NCBI GenBank assembly: GCA_964564535.1
Contig: CAZMBH010000051.1
Coordinates: 1-6,766 of the forward strand
Direction: 5' to 3'
Source of the DNA: GWC2-37-13 sp964564535
GTDB taxonomy: Bacteria; Patescibacteriota; Microgenomatia; UBA1406; GWC2-37-13
Length of the DNA stretch: 6,766 nt
Shown: piece by piece, positions 1 through 5,219 of the stretch
Position numbering within the stretch: position 1 is the first letter of the stretch
Layout: every line of letters starts with the position of its first letter
Translations under genes and position numbers: made by a program
The notes under the pieces: model-generated
What the model was told of the DNA's origin: nothing
Database searches by the model: none
Seen by the model: the letters and a program-made list of their open reading frames with translations, nothing else

Positions 1-2
1 GA

Positions 3-650
3 AATTATTTTACTGATCAACAGAGGTTACTTAAAGAAAAAGATTACGAGATCGTCAACGTTGATTATCATCAGGTGTTAGAGCTTGATGAAACAGGATC
101 TTCCGAAATCTCACTTTTTGCCTTAAAACGTGCCTATTTTACTCAAGGTTTAAACAAAAAGGTTTTTAAAAAGATGAGTGACAGGAACGAAAAAAAAATT
201 AAGGCAATTATTGCCTCAAAAGAAATTCAGGTTTTTGACTGGGAGGAAGAAACTTCGTCAAGAGATTTAAAATCAATCAAGGGAATTATTGTTAAGGAAT
301 TTAAACCAGATAGGAATATTTTTAAGCTCTTGGATTCGTGCTATCCGGGCAACCTTAAAACCTTTATCGACACATTAAATGTGTTATCAGAATCAACTGA
401 AGATATTTTTATTTTTATAATGCTGGCGCGCCATATGAGAAATATTTTAATAACCAAAATGGGAGAAAAAATCCCAAAATTGATGTCTTGGCAGATCGGC
501 AAACTGGCAAATCAAGCAAAATATTGGGAGCTAAAAAATTTAATAAATTTTTATCAGGGAATGCATCGCATAGATGTTAATTCAAAGACAAACGGAACTC
601 CATTTTCAGTCAAAAAGTCGCTTGATATATTAGCCTGTTATTACTTATAA
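3..650 (+). CDS. holA: DNA polymerase III delta subunit (clamp loader), 5'-truncated
   Basis: The reading frame is open to the left edge of the window, so the true start lies outside; 215 residues are visible. The delta subunit is part of the clamp-loader complex and opens the sliding clamp during replication. The visible N-terminal part (around residues 30-45, GSSEISLFALKRAYF) resembles the stretch in short CPR delta subunits where the protein interacts with the clamp. The C-terminal part, from about residue 105 (IFKLLDSC, then PGNLKTFIDTLNVL), has the helical collar-domain pattern: a 'phe-lys-leu-leu-asp ... gly-asn' helix, then a helix with LARHMRNILI, then an 'LKNLINFYQGMHRIDV' helix before the end. 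No catalytic motifs are expected in this subunit. The call rests on recalled family patterns, not an alignment. The gene ends 7 bases before the phosphomannomutase, and the promoter of that gene lies inside its last codons. Confidence 0.72.
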   Translation, partial: NYFTDQQRLLKEKDYEIVNVDYHQVLELDETGSSEISLFALKRAYFTQGLNKKVFKKMSDRNEKKIKAIIASKEIQVFDWEEETSSRDLKSIKGIIVKEFKPDRNIFKLLDSCYPGNLKTFIDTLNVLSESTEDIFIFIMLARHMRNILITKMGEKIPKLMSWQIGKLANQAKYWELKNLINFYQGMHRIDVNSKTNGTPFSVKKSLDILACYYL

Positions 651-651
651 T
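622..651 (+). promoter_or_regulatory. Promoter for the phosphohexomutase gene, predicted leaderless
   Basis: TTGATA (622-627), an 18-base spacer and a perfect TATAAT (646-651) lie across the 3' end and stop codon of the holA-like gene. Six bases separate the -10 hexamer from the ATG at 658, so a start 7 bases after the hexamer would fall on the A of the start codon. No Shine-Dalgarno sequence exists in TAACAA between them. Confidence 0.6.
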
Positions 652-657
652 TAACAA

Positions 658-2073
658 ATGAAACAAGTTCCGGACCATGTTTTCCGCGGTTATGATTTGA
701 GGGGAGTTGTTGGCACAGATCTTGACGATGAAAATGTTTTAATTCTTGCCAAAGGATACGCCACTTACTTACTGCAAAGAAGAATCTACGATTGTGTCAT
801 TGGTTTTGATTCCCGTGAATCTTCTCCTCGATTCAGAGATATATTTGTTAAGGGATTAATTGAGTCAGGAGTGACAGTTTATGATATCGGAATAACCCTT
901 TCTCAAATATGCTACTTTGCTCAATATTTTTTTAGGACGAGAGGTATGGTTATGATTACAGCCTCTCATAATCCAAAAGAATATAACGGATTTAAATTTG
1001 GAACAGGCTATTCGGAGACGATGGTAACGGAAGAAATTACTGCGTTTCGCGAATTGGTTAAATCCGGTAAATTTATAAAATTAGAGAAAACTGGAGAACA
1101 TATTCAACAAGACATATTTCCGGATTATCAAAAAGACTTAATGCGAAGAATCGGTAAAATAAGAAAATTTAAAGTAGTCGTCGATTCCTGTGCCGCCACA
1201 ACAGGGTTGTTCCTCCCAAAAATATTACGGTCAGTCGGCTGTGAAGTGATCGAACAAAATACTACTCCTGATCCAACATTCCCAGTCGGTGTTGCCGATC
1301 CGACCGAAAAAGAAGTCCAGGAACGTTTGGCTAAACGGGTAGTAAGTGAAAAAGCGGATTTGGGTTTTTCTTACGATACTGATGGAGACAGGATGGGAGT
1401 TGTTGATAATGAAGGTAATTTGATCTGGAATGATACTCTCGTGGCTATTTTTTCTAAAGATGTTTTAGATTTTGCTCCAGGATCAAAAATTATTTTTAAT
1501 GTTCTTTGCTCGAAGCAAGTAGATGAAGTAATTAAACAAAATAATGGTATCGGAATTATGTGGAAAACCGGCCATTCCTTTATTAAAGCCAAAGTCCGTG
1601 AAGAAAAAGCAATATTCGGCGGAGAATTAAGCGGACATTTTTTCTTTGTTGACAATTTTTATGGACATGACGACGGGGCGATTGCTTCTCTTCGTTTGTT
1701 GGCTTACCTAACCAGGGTTAACCAGTCGTTGAAGGAAACGATTTCTAAGCTTCCTCATTATTTCTCCAGTCCGGAAATAAAGGTAGGTTGCGCCGATAAT
1801 ATAAAATTTGCCGTTGTTACCGATAAAATAGGTGGGGAAATTAAGAAACTCTACCCAGAAGCTAAATACGTTGAGTCAGACGGGGTCAGAATGGACACAA
1901 CTGATGAGATGATGATTGTCCGGGCTTCACAAAATGGACCTTATTTGACGATTAAATTTGAAGGCAAAACACAAGAAAAGTACGACCAATTAAAAAATCA
2001 GATCAATAAAATACTTCATGGACTATCAGAAGTCGACTTTAAAGTTGGTGTAAACGTAGATTCTCTCAATTAA
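658..2073 (+). CDS. Phosphomannomutase/phosphoglucomutase (alpha-D-phosphohexomutase family)
   Basis: A 471-residue cytoplasmic enzyme that interconverts hexose 1-phosphate and 6-phosphate (mannose and/or glucose), feeding nucleotide-sugar synthesis for surface polysaccharide or glycans. All four family loops are visible. The catalytic phosphoserine loop is TASHNP at residues 101-106, with Ser103. The metal-binding loop is DTDGDR at 240-245. The sugar-specificity loop is GGELSGH at 321-327. The C-terminal phosphate-binding loop is RASQNGPY at 422-429. The N-terminal RGYDLRGVVG is also typical. Full length is normal for the AlgC/ManB branch (about 455-470 residues). The last loop has Gln-Asn where many relatives have Asn-Thr. 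The GELSGH loop suits a dual mannose/glucose enzyme, but specificity cannot be fixed from sequence alone. The start at 658 is supported by the TATAAT just upstream and the absence of a better in-frame start. Confidence 0.93.
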   Translation: MKQVPDHVFRGYDLRGVVGTDLDDENVLILAKGYATYLLQRRIYDCVIGFDSRESSPRFRDIFVKGLIESGVTVYDIGITLSQICYFAQYFFRTRGMVMITASHNPKEYNGFKFGTGYSETMVTEEITAFRELVKSGKFIKLEKTGEHIQQDIFPDYQKDLMRRIGKIRKFKVVVDSCAATTGLFLPKILRSVGCEVIEQNTTPDPTFPVGVADPTEKEVQERLAKRVVSEKADLGFSYDTDGDRMGVVDNEGNLIWNDTLVAIFSKDVLDFAPGSKIIFNVLCSKQVDEVIKQNNGIGIMWKTGHSFIKAKVREEKAIFGGELSGHFFFVDNFYGHDDGAIASLRLLAYLTRVNQSLKETISKLPHYFSSPEIKVGCADNIKFAVVTDKIGGEIKKLYPEAKYVESDGVRMDTTDEMMIVRASQNGPYLTIKFEGKTQEKYDQLKNQINKILHGLSEVDFKVGVNVDSLN

Positions 2074-2099
2074 GGTCAGACCCTAAAGGGACTGACCTT
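2072..2099 (+). terminator. Hairpin overlapping the phosphohexomutase stop codon, probable terminator
   Basis: AAGGTCAG (2072-2079) pairs perfectly with CTGACCTT (2092-2099). An A/A mismatch follows, then CCC/GGG and a TAAA loop, giving 11 base pairs in all. The hairpin begins inside the stop codon. Only a short T run (2098-2100) follows, so as a Rho-independent terminator it is weak. The 5' arm could instead pair with GGACCTT at 2107-2113, which would give an alternative fold. It separates two transcription units, because a strong promoter begins at 2112. Confidence 0.55.
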
Positions 2100-2111
2100 T
2101 CGGGACGGACC

Positions 2112-2140
2112 TTGTAAAAATAACCTAAAAATCGTATAAT
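2112..2140 (+). promoter_or_regulatory. Strong promoter for the 542-residue membrane protein gene
   Basis: TTGTAA (2112-2117), a 17-base spacer and TATAAT (2135-2140) form a near-consensus housekeeping promoter. The expected transcription start is about A2147. The start codon used by the long frame is at 2152, leaving a leader of about 5 bases with no ribosome-binding site. The ATG at 2141 directly after the hexamer is in another frame and would lie upstream of the expected transcript start. Confidence 0.72.
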
Positions 2141-2151
2141 ATGGCTACTTT

Positions 2152-3780
2152 ATGCCAGACGAAGAGATTAAAACAACAGAAAACAATACAATCCCACTTT
2201 CTCAATATACCAAGGCGCTTCTTGATACTTTTAAGACCGGAAAAAAAAGAGTTCGCCCGGATGATATTTCAGCTCTATCGGTTTCTCAAACGGTCTCTTT
2301 TTTTGCCCTCGTTTACGAGAAAGTTCGAAATGCTGTTGAATACCGTGAAGATCATCTTATTCTTCGGGCGGCAATTGAACGTATTTTACGGCGCCGATTT
2401 TCTTTAAATCCGGACGGTCATGGAGAAGCAGAGAATTTACTTCGCGAACTTCTCTGGGCAAGGTATTTCGATAATGGTGTGCTAGGAGCTGAGGATAATG
2501 TCATAATTCAAAACTTAGTAGACAAATATGTTTTACTTAAACGTCAACTGGTAGTTGGCCGTGATAATGAACTAAGAGTATTTCTTGATCAATTTTTAAT
2601 GGATTTACTCACTTGCGAGATTGAAGAGACATTAAAACCTGAATCAGCAGCTATTCAATCGAATCTGACATTTTTTATATATCAGGTTTTACGGAGAAAA
2701 ATAAAAATTGAAGGGTTAAAAGAAGACCAAAAAGATGCATATTTCTTAGTTGCTATAGAAAAAGTTTTTGCTAAAAGTGACAGGTCTTATCTTCGATACC
2801 ATTTATTTACAACATTTTACAAAACGCTTTTTAATTACACGGCGAAAGAATTAAATTCACTTGGTTCAAAATTCCCAACAATATTTAAAAAAATTGATGA
2901 TACAGCAAGTAATCCTTATGTTGACAACCTTGCAAAATTTGTCCGAAAACAGTTACCGCCATTTTTAATATTGTTTGCACTTATTAAAAATAAGCCTGAC
3001 GAGCTACAAATGATTTTAACTGATCGAGAAAAACTTTGGAACGAAGTAGACACAACTTGCAGATTAAAATACCAACAACTAGGTGCTCACATCCGAACAC
3101 TTGCTGTTAGGAGCTTTATATACATTTTATTAACGAAAATGATTTTTGCCATAATTCTGGAAATTCCTGTTTCCATGTATTTTTATGGCGAGATTAATCG
3201 AAACGCAATTATTATCAACAGTATTTTTCCTCCAATCTTAATGATCGGGATACTTGGCTTTTTCAAAGTTCCGGGCGACGACAATACCAAAAAAATATTC
3301 CAAAGAATTGTTGATATTATTGATGAAGATAAATCTTTTGAAACTAAGGTAGCTTTTGTGCCGAAAAAATCAACAACTAAAAGACCGCTTTTGATTTTTG
3401 GATTTACCGTATTTTATACGTTGACATTTTTAGTTACCTTATCTTTAATATATGAATTTTTAAGCAATTTAGGGTTTAATTTAGTCAGTCAAGCAATCTT
3501 TATATTTTTTGTAAGCGTCGTATCATTCTTTTCATATAGAATACGTCAGGTAACAAAAGAATTGCGCCTTGAAGAAAAAGCGAGCATTTTAGCTCCAATA
3601 GGCGATTTTTTCTTTATGCCCATGTTATCCTTGGGAAAATTTTTTAGTTCAGGTCTTGCTAAGCTAAATTTCTTTATCTTTATTTTTGATTTTATAATTG
3701 AGGCTCCGTTTAAACTGATCTTTGAAGTAGTTGAAGAATGGATAAGTTTTGTGAGAAAGAGAAAAGAAGAAATTATTTAA
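2152..3780 (+). CDS. Conserved-looking polytopic membrane protein of unknown function
   Basis: A 542-residue protein I cannot assign to a named family. Residues 1 to about 315 are soluble-looking, mainly helical and rich in charged residues, with no signal peptide and no enzyme motif that I recognise. From about residue 320 it becomes membrane-embedded, with probable helices at 322-345, 352-372, 412-436 and 444-462. A 40-residue soluble loop (373-411, starting PGDDNTKKIF) lies between the second and third. The C-terminal part (about 485-540) is very rich in Phe and Ile, with LNFFIFIFDF and a final EEWISF before a basic tail. I recall similar C-terminal stretches in hypothetical proteins of CPR genomes, so it is probably lineage-specific. 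The gene stands alone, with its own promoter upstream and a convergent gene downstream. Its stop overlaps the stop of the methyltransferase on the other strand. Confidence 0.85.
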   Translation: MPDEEIKTTENNTIPLSQYTKALLDTFKTGKKRVRPDDISALSVSQTVSFFALVYEKVRNAVEYREDHLILRAAIERILRRRFSLNPDGHGEAENLLRELLWARYFDNGVLGAEDNVIIQNLVDKYVLLKRQLVVGRDNELRVFLDQFLMDLLTCEIEETLKPESAAIQSNLTFFIYQVLRRKIKIEGLKEDQKDAYFLVAIEKVFAKSDRSYLRYHLFTTFYKTLFNYTAKELNSLGSKFPTIFKKIDDTASNPYVDNLAKFVRKQLPPFLILFALIKNKPDELQMILTDREKLWNEVDTTCRLKYQQLGAHIRTLAVRSFIYILLTKMIFAIILEIPVSMYFYGEINRNAIIINSIFPPILMIGILGFFKVPGDDNTKKIFQRIVDIIDEDKSFETKVAFVPKKSTTKRPLLIFGFTVFYTLTFLVTLSLIYEFLSNLGFNLVSQAIFIFFVSVVSFFSYRIRQVTKELRLEEKASILAPIGDFFFMPMLSLGKFFSSGLAKLNFFIFIFDFIIEAPFKLIFEVVEEWISFVRKRKEEII

Positions 3781-4337
3781 ATCTTGTAATAGTAAGTCGG
3801 AAATGTGCTTCGGTTGACTTTTTTTATCAACTTATTTTTGTATTTTTCAATTGGAAAACCGTGTGAAATAATTATTGTACCTTTTTTAAGCTGGGTATTA
3901 AAATTTGGTAAAAGTTTTTTAATTAGGGCAGGAAATAAAAATAGATAAATATAATCGGCTTTTGTAAGGTTAACTTTTAGTATGTTTTTGTTTAAAAAAA
4001 CCAACCGGTCATCCCCGCGAAGGCGGGGATCCAGGAACTTAAGGATTTTCGACCAAATAATCAATAATCCGTTAATATCAACTGCCAATCCTCGAACACC
4101 ATAATTTCTTACAGCGGTTCGAACAATTCTGCCGTCACCACTGCCAAGTTCGACGAATAAGCCGTTTTTTTTGAATTTAACTTCCTTCAAAATTTCCAAT
4201 GCCAATTTGTTTCTAGTCGGGACGTAAGGTGCACCGTAAAGCGAAGAAATAATTAATGAAATTCCGTAAACAGACATAAAAAGAAGAAATATCAAAAGGG
4301 AAAAAACTAAAACTAAATATAGAATCAGTTGGAGCAT
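3777..4337 (-). CDS. Membrane-anchored class I SAM-dependent methyltransferase
   Basis: A 186-residue protein from the ATG at 4335-4337. A hydrophobic N-terminal helix (about residues 3-34) anchors it, followed by GAPYVPT (35-41). The SAM-binding motif I is ELGSGDGR at 63-70, and the acidic end of strand beta-2 is AVDIN at 85-89. The later pattern (KVNLTKADYIYLFLFP, then ISHGFPI) resembles the small membrane-anchored lysine methyltransferases related to human ANTKMT/ATPSCKMT (FAM173), so a protein-lysine substrate is possible but unproven. Residues 102-110 (LDPRLRGDD) are encoded by an inserted palindromic repeat. A longer reading from the ATG at 4371-4373 would add 12 residues but overlaps the acceptor stem of a tRNA. 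The -10 element lies between the two ATGs, so I choose the inner start. The mRNA would be leaderless. Confidence 0.82.
   Translation of the reverse strand: MLQLILYLVLVFSLLIFLLFMSVYGISLIISSLYGAPYVPTRNKLALEILKEVKFKKNGLFVELGSGDGRIVRTAVRNYGVRGLAVDINGLLIIWSKILKFLDPRLRGDDRLVFLNKNILKVNLTKADYIYLFLFPALIKKLLPNFNTQLKKGTIIISHGFPIEKYKNKLIKKVNRSTFPTYYYKI
4008..4036. repeat. GC-rich palindromic repeat inserted in frame in the methyltransferase gene
   Basis: ATCCCCGC (4011-4018) and GCGGGGAT (4023-4030) form a perfect 8-bp stem around a GAAG loop. Flanks GTC and CCAGG complete a unit that, read on the - strand, encodes LDPRLRGDD. I recall this peptide and its DNA palindrome from proteins and intergenic regions of many unrelated bacteria, so it is a widely dispersed repeat rather than part of the enzyme family. 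GC content is far above the AT-rich surroundings. Confidence 0.75.
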
Positions 4338-4343
4338 TGTTTT

Positions 4344-4372
4344 AGTATAATATATTAGTGCGTCAGCTTCCA
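4344..4372 (-). promoter_or_regulatory. Promoter of the methyltransferase gene, predicted leaderless
   Basis: On the - strand TATACT (4349-4344) lies exactly 6 bases before the ATG at 4337, so transcription would start at the start codon. The -35 region at 17 bases spacing (TGGAAG, 4372-4367) is poor. It falls in the acceptor stem of the divergent tRNA. No Shine-Dalgarno sequence is present. Confidence 0.45.
4346..4351 (+). promoter_or_regulatory. -10 element of the tRNA cluster
   Basis: A perfect TATAAT on the + strand, 14 bases before the first nucleotide of the outer tRNA (4366). The expected transcript start is near 4358. I see no convincing -35 at the right distance. It overlaps the divergent TATACT of the methyltransferase gene, so the two units may compete for polymerase. 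Confidence 0.5.
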
Positions 4373-4400
4373 TAGCTTAACGGAGATCGCTGGTCTCCTG

Positions 4401-4411
4401 CCCGCCGTGCC
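4401..4411 (+). repeat. 5' GC-rich arm flanking the nested tRNA
   Basis: CCCGCC (4401-4406), a single bulged G, and TGCC (4408-4411). These pair with GGCGGG (4497-4502) and GGCA (4493-4496) on the other side of the inner tRNA, making a 10-bp helix that extends the outer anticodon stem. Its GC content contrasts with the AT-rich window, which suggests a dispersed palindromic element or a selected pairing arm. Confidence 0.65.
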
Positions 4412-4414
4412 GAA

Positions 4415-4486
4415 GCCCTTATAGCTTAATGGATAAAGTAATGGTCTTCGGAACCATTGATGGGGGTTCGATTCCCTCTAAGGGCA
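4415..4486 (+). tRNA. tRNA-Arg(TCG), nested inside another tRNA
   Basis: A complete 72-base cloverleaf that reads CGA codons. Acceptor GCCCTTA pairs with TAAGGGC (4479-4485) at 7/7; the discriminator is A4486. The D-stem is GCTT/AAGT (4424-4427, 4436-4439) with GG in the loop. The anticodon stem is ATGGT/ACCAT and the loop CTTCGGA (4446-4452) has anticodon TCG at 4448-4450. The variable loop has 4 bases. The T-stem is GGGGG/CCCTC around TTCGATT (4467-4473). CCA is not encoded. All arms are sound, so this gene looks functional even though it lies in the anticodon loop of the outer tRNA. Confidence 0.93.
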
Positions 4487-4492
4487 CAGCGA

Positions 4493-4502
4493 GGCAGGCG
4501 GG
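4493..4502 (+). repeat. 3' GC-rich arm flanking the nested tRNA
   Basis: GGCA (4493-4496) and GGCGGG (4497-4502) are the complement of the 5' arm at 4401-4411. Between the arms and the inner acceptor stem are only GAA (4412-4414) on one side and CAGCGA (4487-4492) on the other. On the outer side GGA (4505-4507) can also pair with TCC (4396-4398), making an almost continuous helix from anticodon stem to inner tRNA. Confidence 0.65.
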
Positions 4503-4550
4503 TCGGAACCAGTGATGGGGGTTCGATTCCTCCTGGGAGCACTTAAATTT

Positions 4551-4623
4551 GGGTCCGTAGCTCAACTGGTAGAGCAGTGCCCTCTTAAGGCATTGGTTCG
4601 GGGTTCGAGTCCCCGCGGACTCA
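4551..4623 (+). tRNA. tRNA-Lys(CTT)
   Basis: A complete 73-base cloverleaf reading AAG codons. Acceptor GGGTCCG pairs with CGGACTC (4616-4622), with one G-T pair. The D-stem is GCTC/GAGC. The anticodon stem is GTGCC/GGCAT and the loop CTCTTAA has anticodon CTT at 4584-4586. The variable loop is TGGTT. The T-stem is CGGGG/CCCCG around TTCGAGT. The discriminator is A4623 and CCA is not encoded. It starts 9 bases after the outer tRNA and is probably co-transcribed with it. The scaffold gap begins 2 bases after its end, so further tRNAs of the cluster may be hidden. Confidence 0.96.
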
Positions 4624-4625
4624 CA

Positions 4626-4725
4626 NNNNNNNNNNNNNNNNNNNNNNNNNNNNNNNNNNNNNNNNNNNNNNNNNNNNNNNNNNNNNNNNNNNNNNNNNNN
4701 NNNNNNNNNNNNNNNNNNNNNNNNN
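4626..4725. other. Assembly gap of 100 N
   Basis: Exactly 100 undetermined bases, the usual placeholder for a scaffold join of unknown length. It hides the end of the tRNA cluster, the terminator of that unit, and the promoter and N-terminus of the lysozyme-like gene. Order and orientation across it depend on read-pair linkage only. Confidence 0.98.
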
Positions 4726-5211
4726 TTGGGAGAAATTTCTGATAGAAGAAATAATAGCGAAAACTACCAATTTACTGCCTCATATAAAGCCGATTTAGCT
4801 GATGGGTATACTGCCGAAATTAAACCAGGCGATGCCAGGGCTGCTAATCTAAAAGCCTTTTTAAGAAAATATAATTCCGATCTTTATCTTCATGCTGAAA
4901 AAATAATTGAAGTTTCGGATAAATATCAATTTGATTACCGTCTTCTGCCGGCAATTGCAATGCAGGAATCAAACTTATGCCGCGTTATTCCAGACAACTC
5001 ATATAACTGTTGGGGTTGGGGGATTTATGGAACTACTGTTACCAGATTTGACTCTTACGATGATGCGATTGAAACAGTAGCTAAGGGAATAAAAGAACAT
5101 TATATAGACGAAGGTCTAGTAACTGCTTCTGCTATTATGCAAAAATATACGCCGTCTTCGAATGGCAGTTGGCAACATGGGGTTAATACGTTTTTGAAGG
5201 CCCTGGAGTAA
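4726..5211 (+). CDS. Lysozyme-like/glucosaminidase-type cell-wall hydrolase, 5' end lost in gap
   Basis: The frame runs straight out of the gap; 161 residues remain. The TTG at the gap edge should not be taken as the start. The core is AIAMQESNL (76-84, counted from the gap edge), where Glu81 matches the catalytic acid of lysozyme-like folds (SLT/glucosaminidase type). A SYNCWGWGIYG stretch (92-102) follows, then the helix SYDDAIETVAKGIKEHY and a YTPSSNGSW motif near the C-terminus. The product probably cuts peptidoglycan outside the membrane. Two cysteines (85 and 95) flank the substrate region and could form a disulfide. The missing N-terminus would be expected to hold a signal peptide or anchor. 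The 3' end converges on the DUF5660-like gene with only 8 bases between the stops. Confidence 0.75.
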   Translation: MGEISDRRNNSENYQFTASYKADLADGYTAEIKPGDARAANLKAFLRKYNSDLYLHAEKIIEVSDKYQFDYRLLPAIAMQESNLCRVIPDNSYNCWGWGIYGTTVTRFDSYDDAIETVAKGIKEHYIDEGLVTASAIMQKYTPSSNGSWQHGVNTFLKALE

Positions 5212-5219
5212 ATGATTAT

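Larger units (their letters stand above)
4366..4541 (+). tRNA. Interrupted tRNA, probably tRNA-Arg(CCT), with another tRNA in its anticodon loop
   Basis: The 5' half (4366-4400) has acceptor GCTTCCA, TA, a D-arm beginning GCTT, and anticodon-stem strand CTGGT (4390-4394) followed by CTCCTG. The 3' half (4507-4541) has anticodon-stem strand ACCAG (4508-4512), variable loop TGAT, T-stem GGGGG/CCTCC around TTCGATT, acceptor TGGGAGC and discriminator A. The acceptor pairs 7/7 (one G-T) and the anticodon stem 5/5. Removing 4401-4506 (106 bases) gives a 7-base loop CTCCTGA, anticodon CCT, with the insertion at position 37/38 (36/37 is equivalent because of a shared G). Joining CT to TCGGA would instead give anticodon TCG, duplicating the inner gene. 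The D-stem is weak: with 22-25 as GATC there is one mismatch (C11/T24), and the D-loop is two bases shorter than in the inner tRNA. That leaves open that this is a degenerating gene. CCA is not encoded. Confidence 0.62.

Noticed and set aside
1371..1655. Antisense open frame of 94 residues inside the phosphohexomutase gene
   Set aside because: Lies fully opposite conserved enzyme motifs (DTDGDR and GGELSGH); no promoter or recognisable protein.
2141..2407. 88-residue frame starting directly after the TATAAT
   Set aside because: Out of frame with the long membrane protein gene and its ATG would lie upstream of the expected transcript start.
4338..4373. Twelve-residue N-terminal extension of the methyltransferase (ATG at 4371-4373)
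   Set aside because: It overlaps the outer tRNA acceptor stem and lies upstream of the -10 element; the hydrophobic anchor begins naturally at the inner Met.
4401..4506. Group I or group II intron in the outer tRNA
   Set aside because: The insert is 106 bases, of which 72 are a complete tRNA; no room or sign of a group I core or group II domains V/VI.
4401..4506. Integrated mobile element using the anticodon loop as attachment site
   Set aside because: No integrase gene nearby, no long direct repeats at the borders, and the insert contains little beyond the inner tRNA and paired arms.
4512..4742. Open frame across the tRNA genes and the N gap
   Set aside because: It translates the outer tRNA 3' end and tRNA-Lys (the typical GSVAQLVEQ-like artefact) and then undetermined bases; not a gene.
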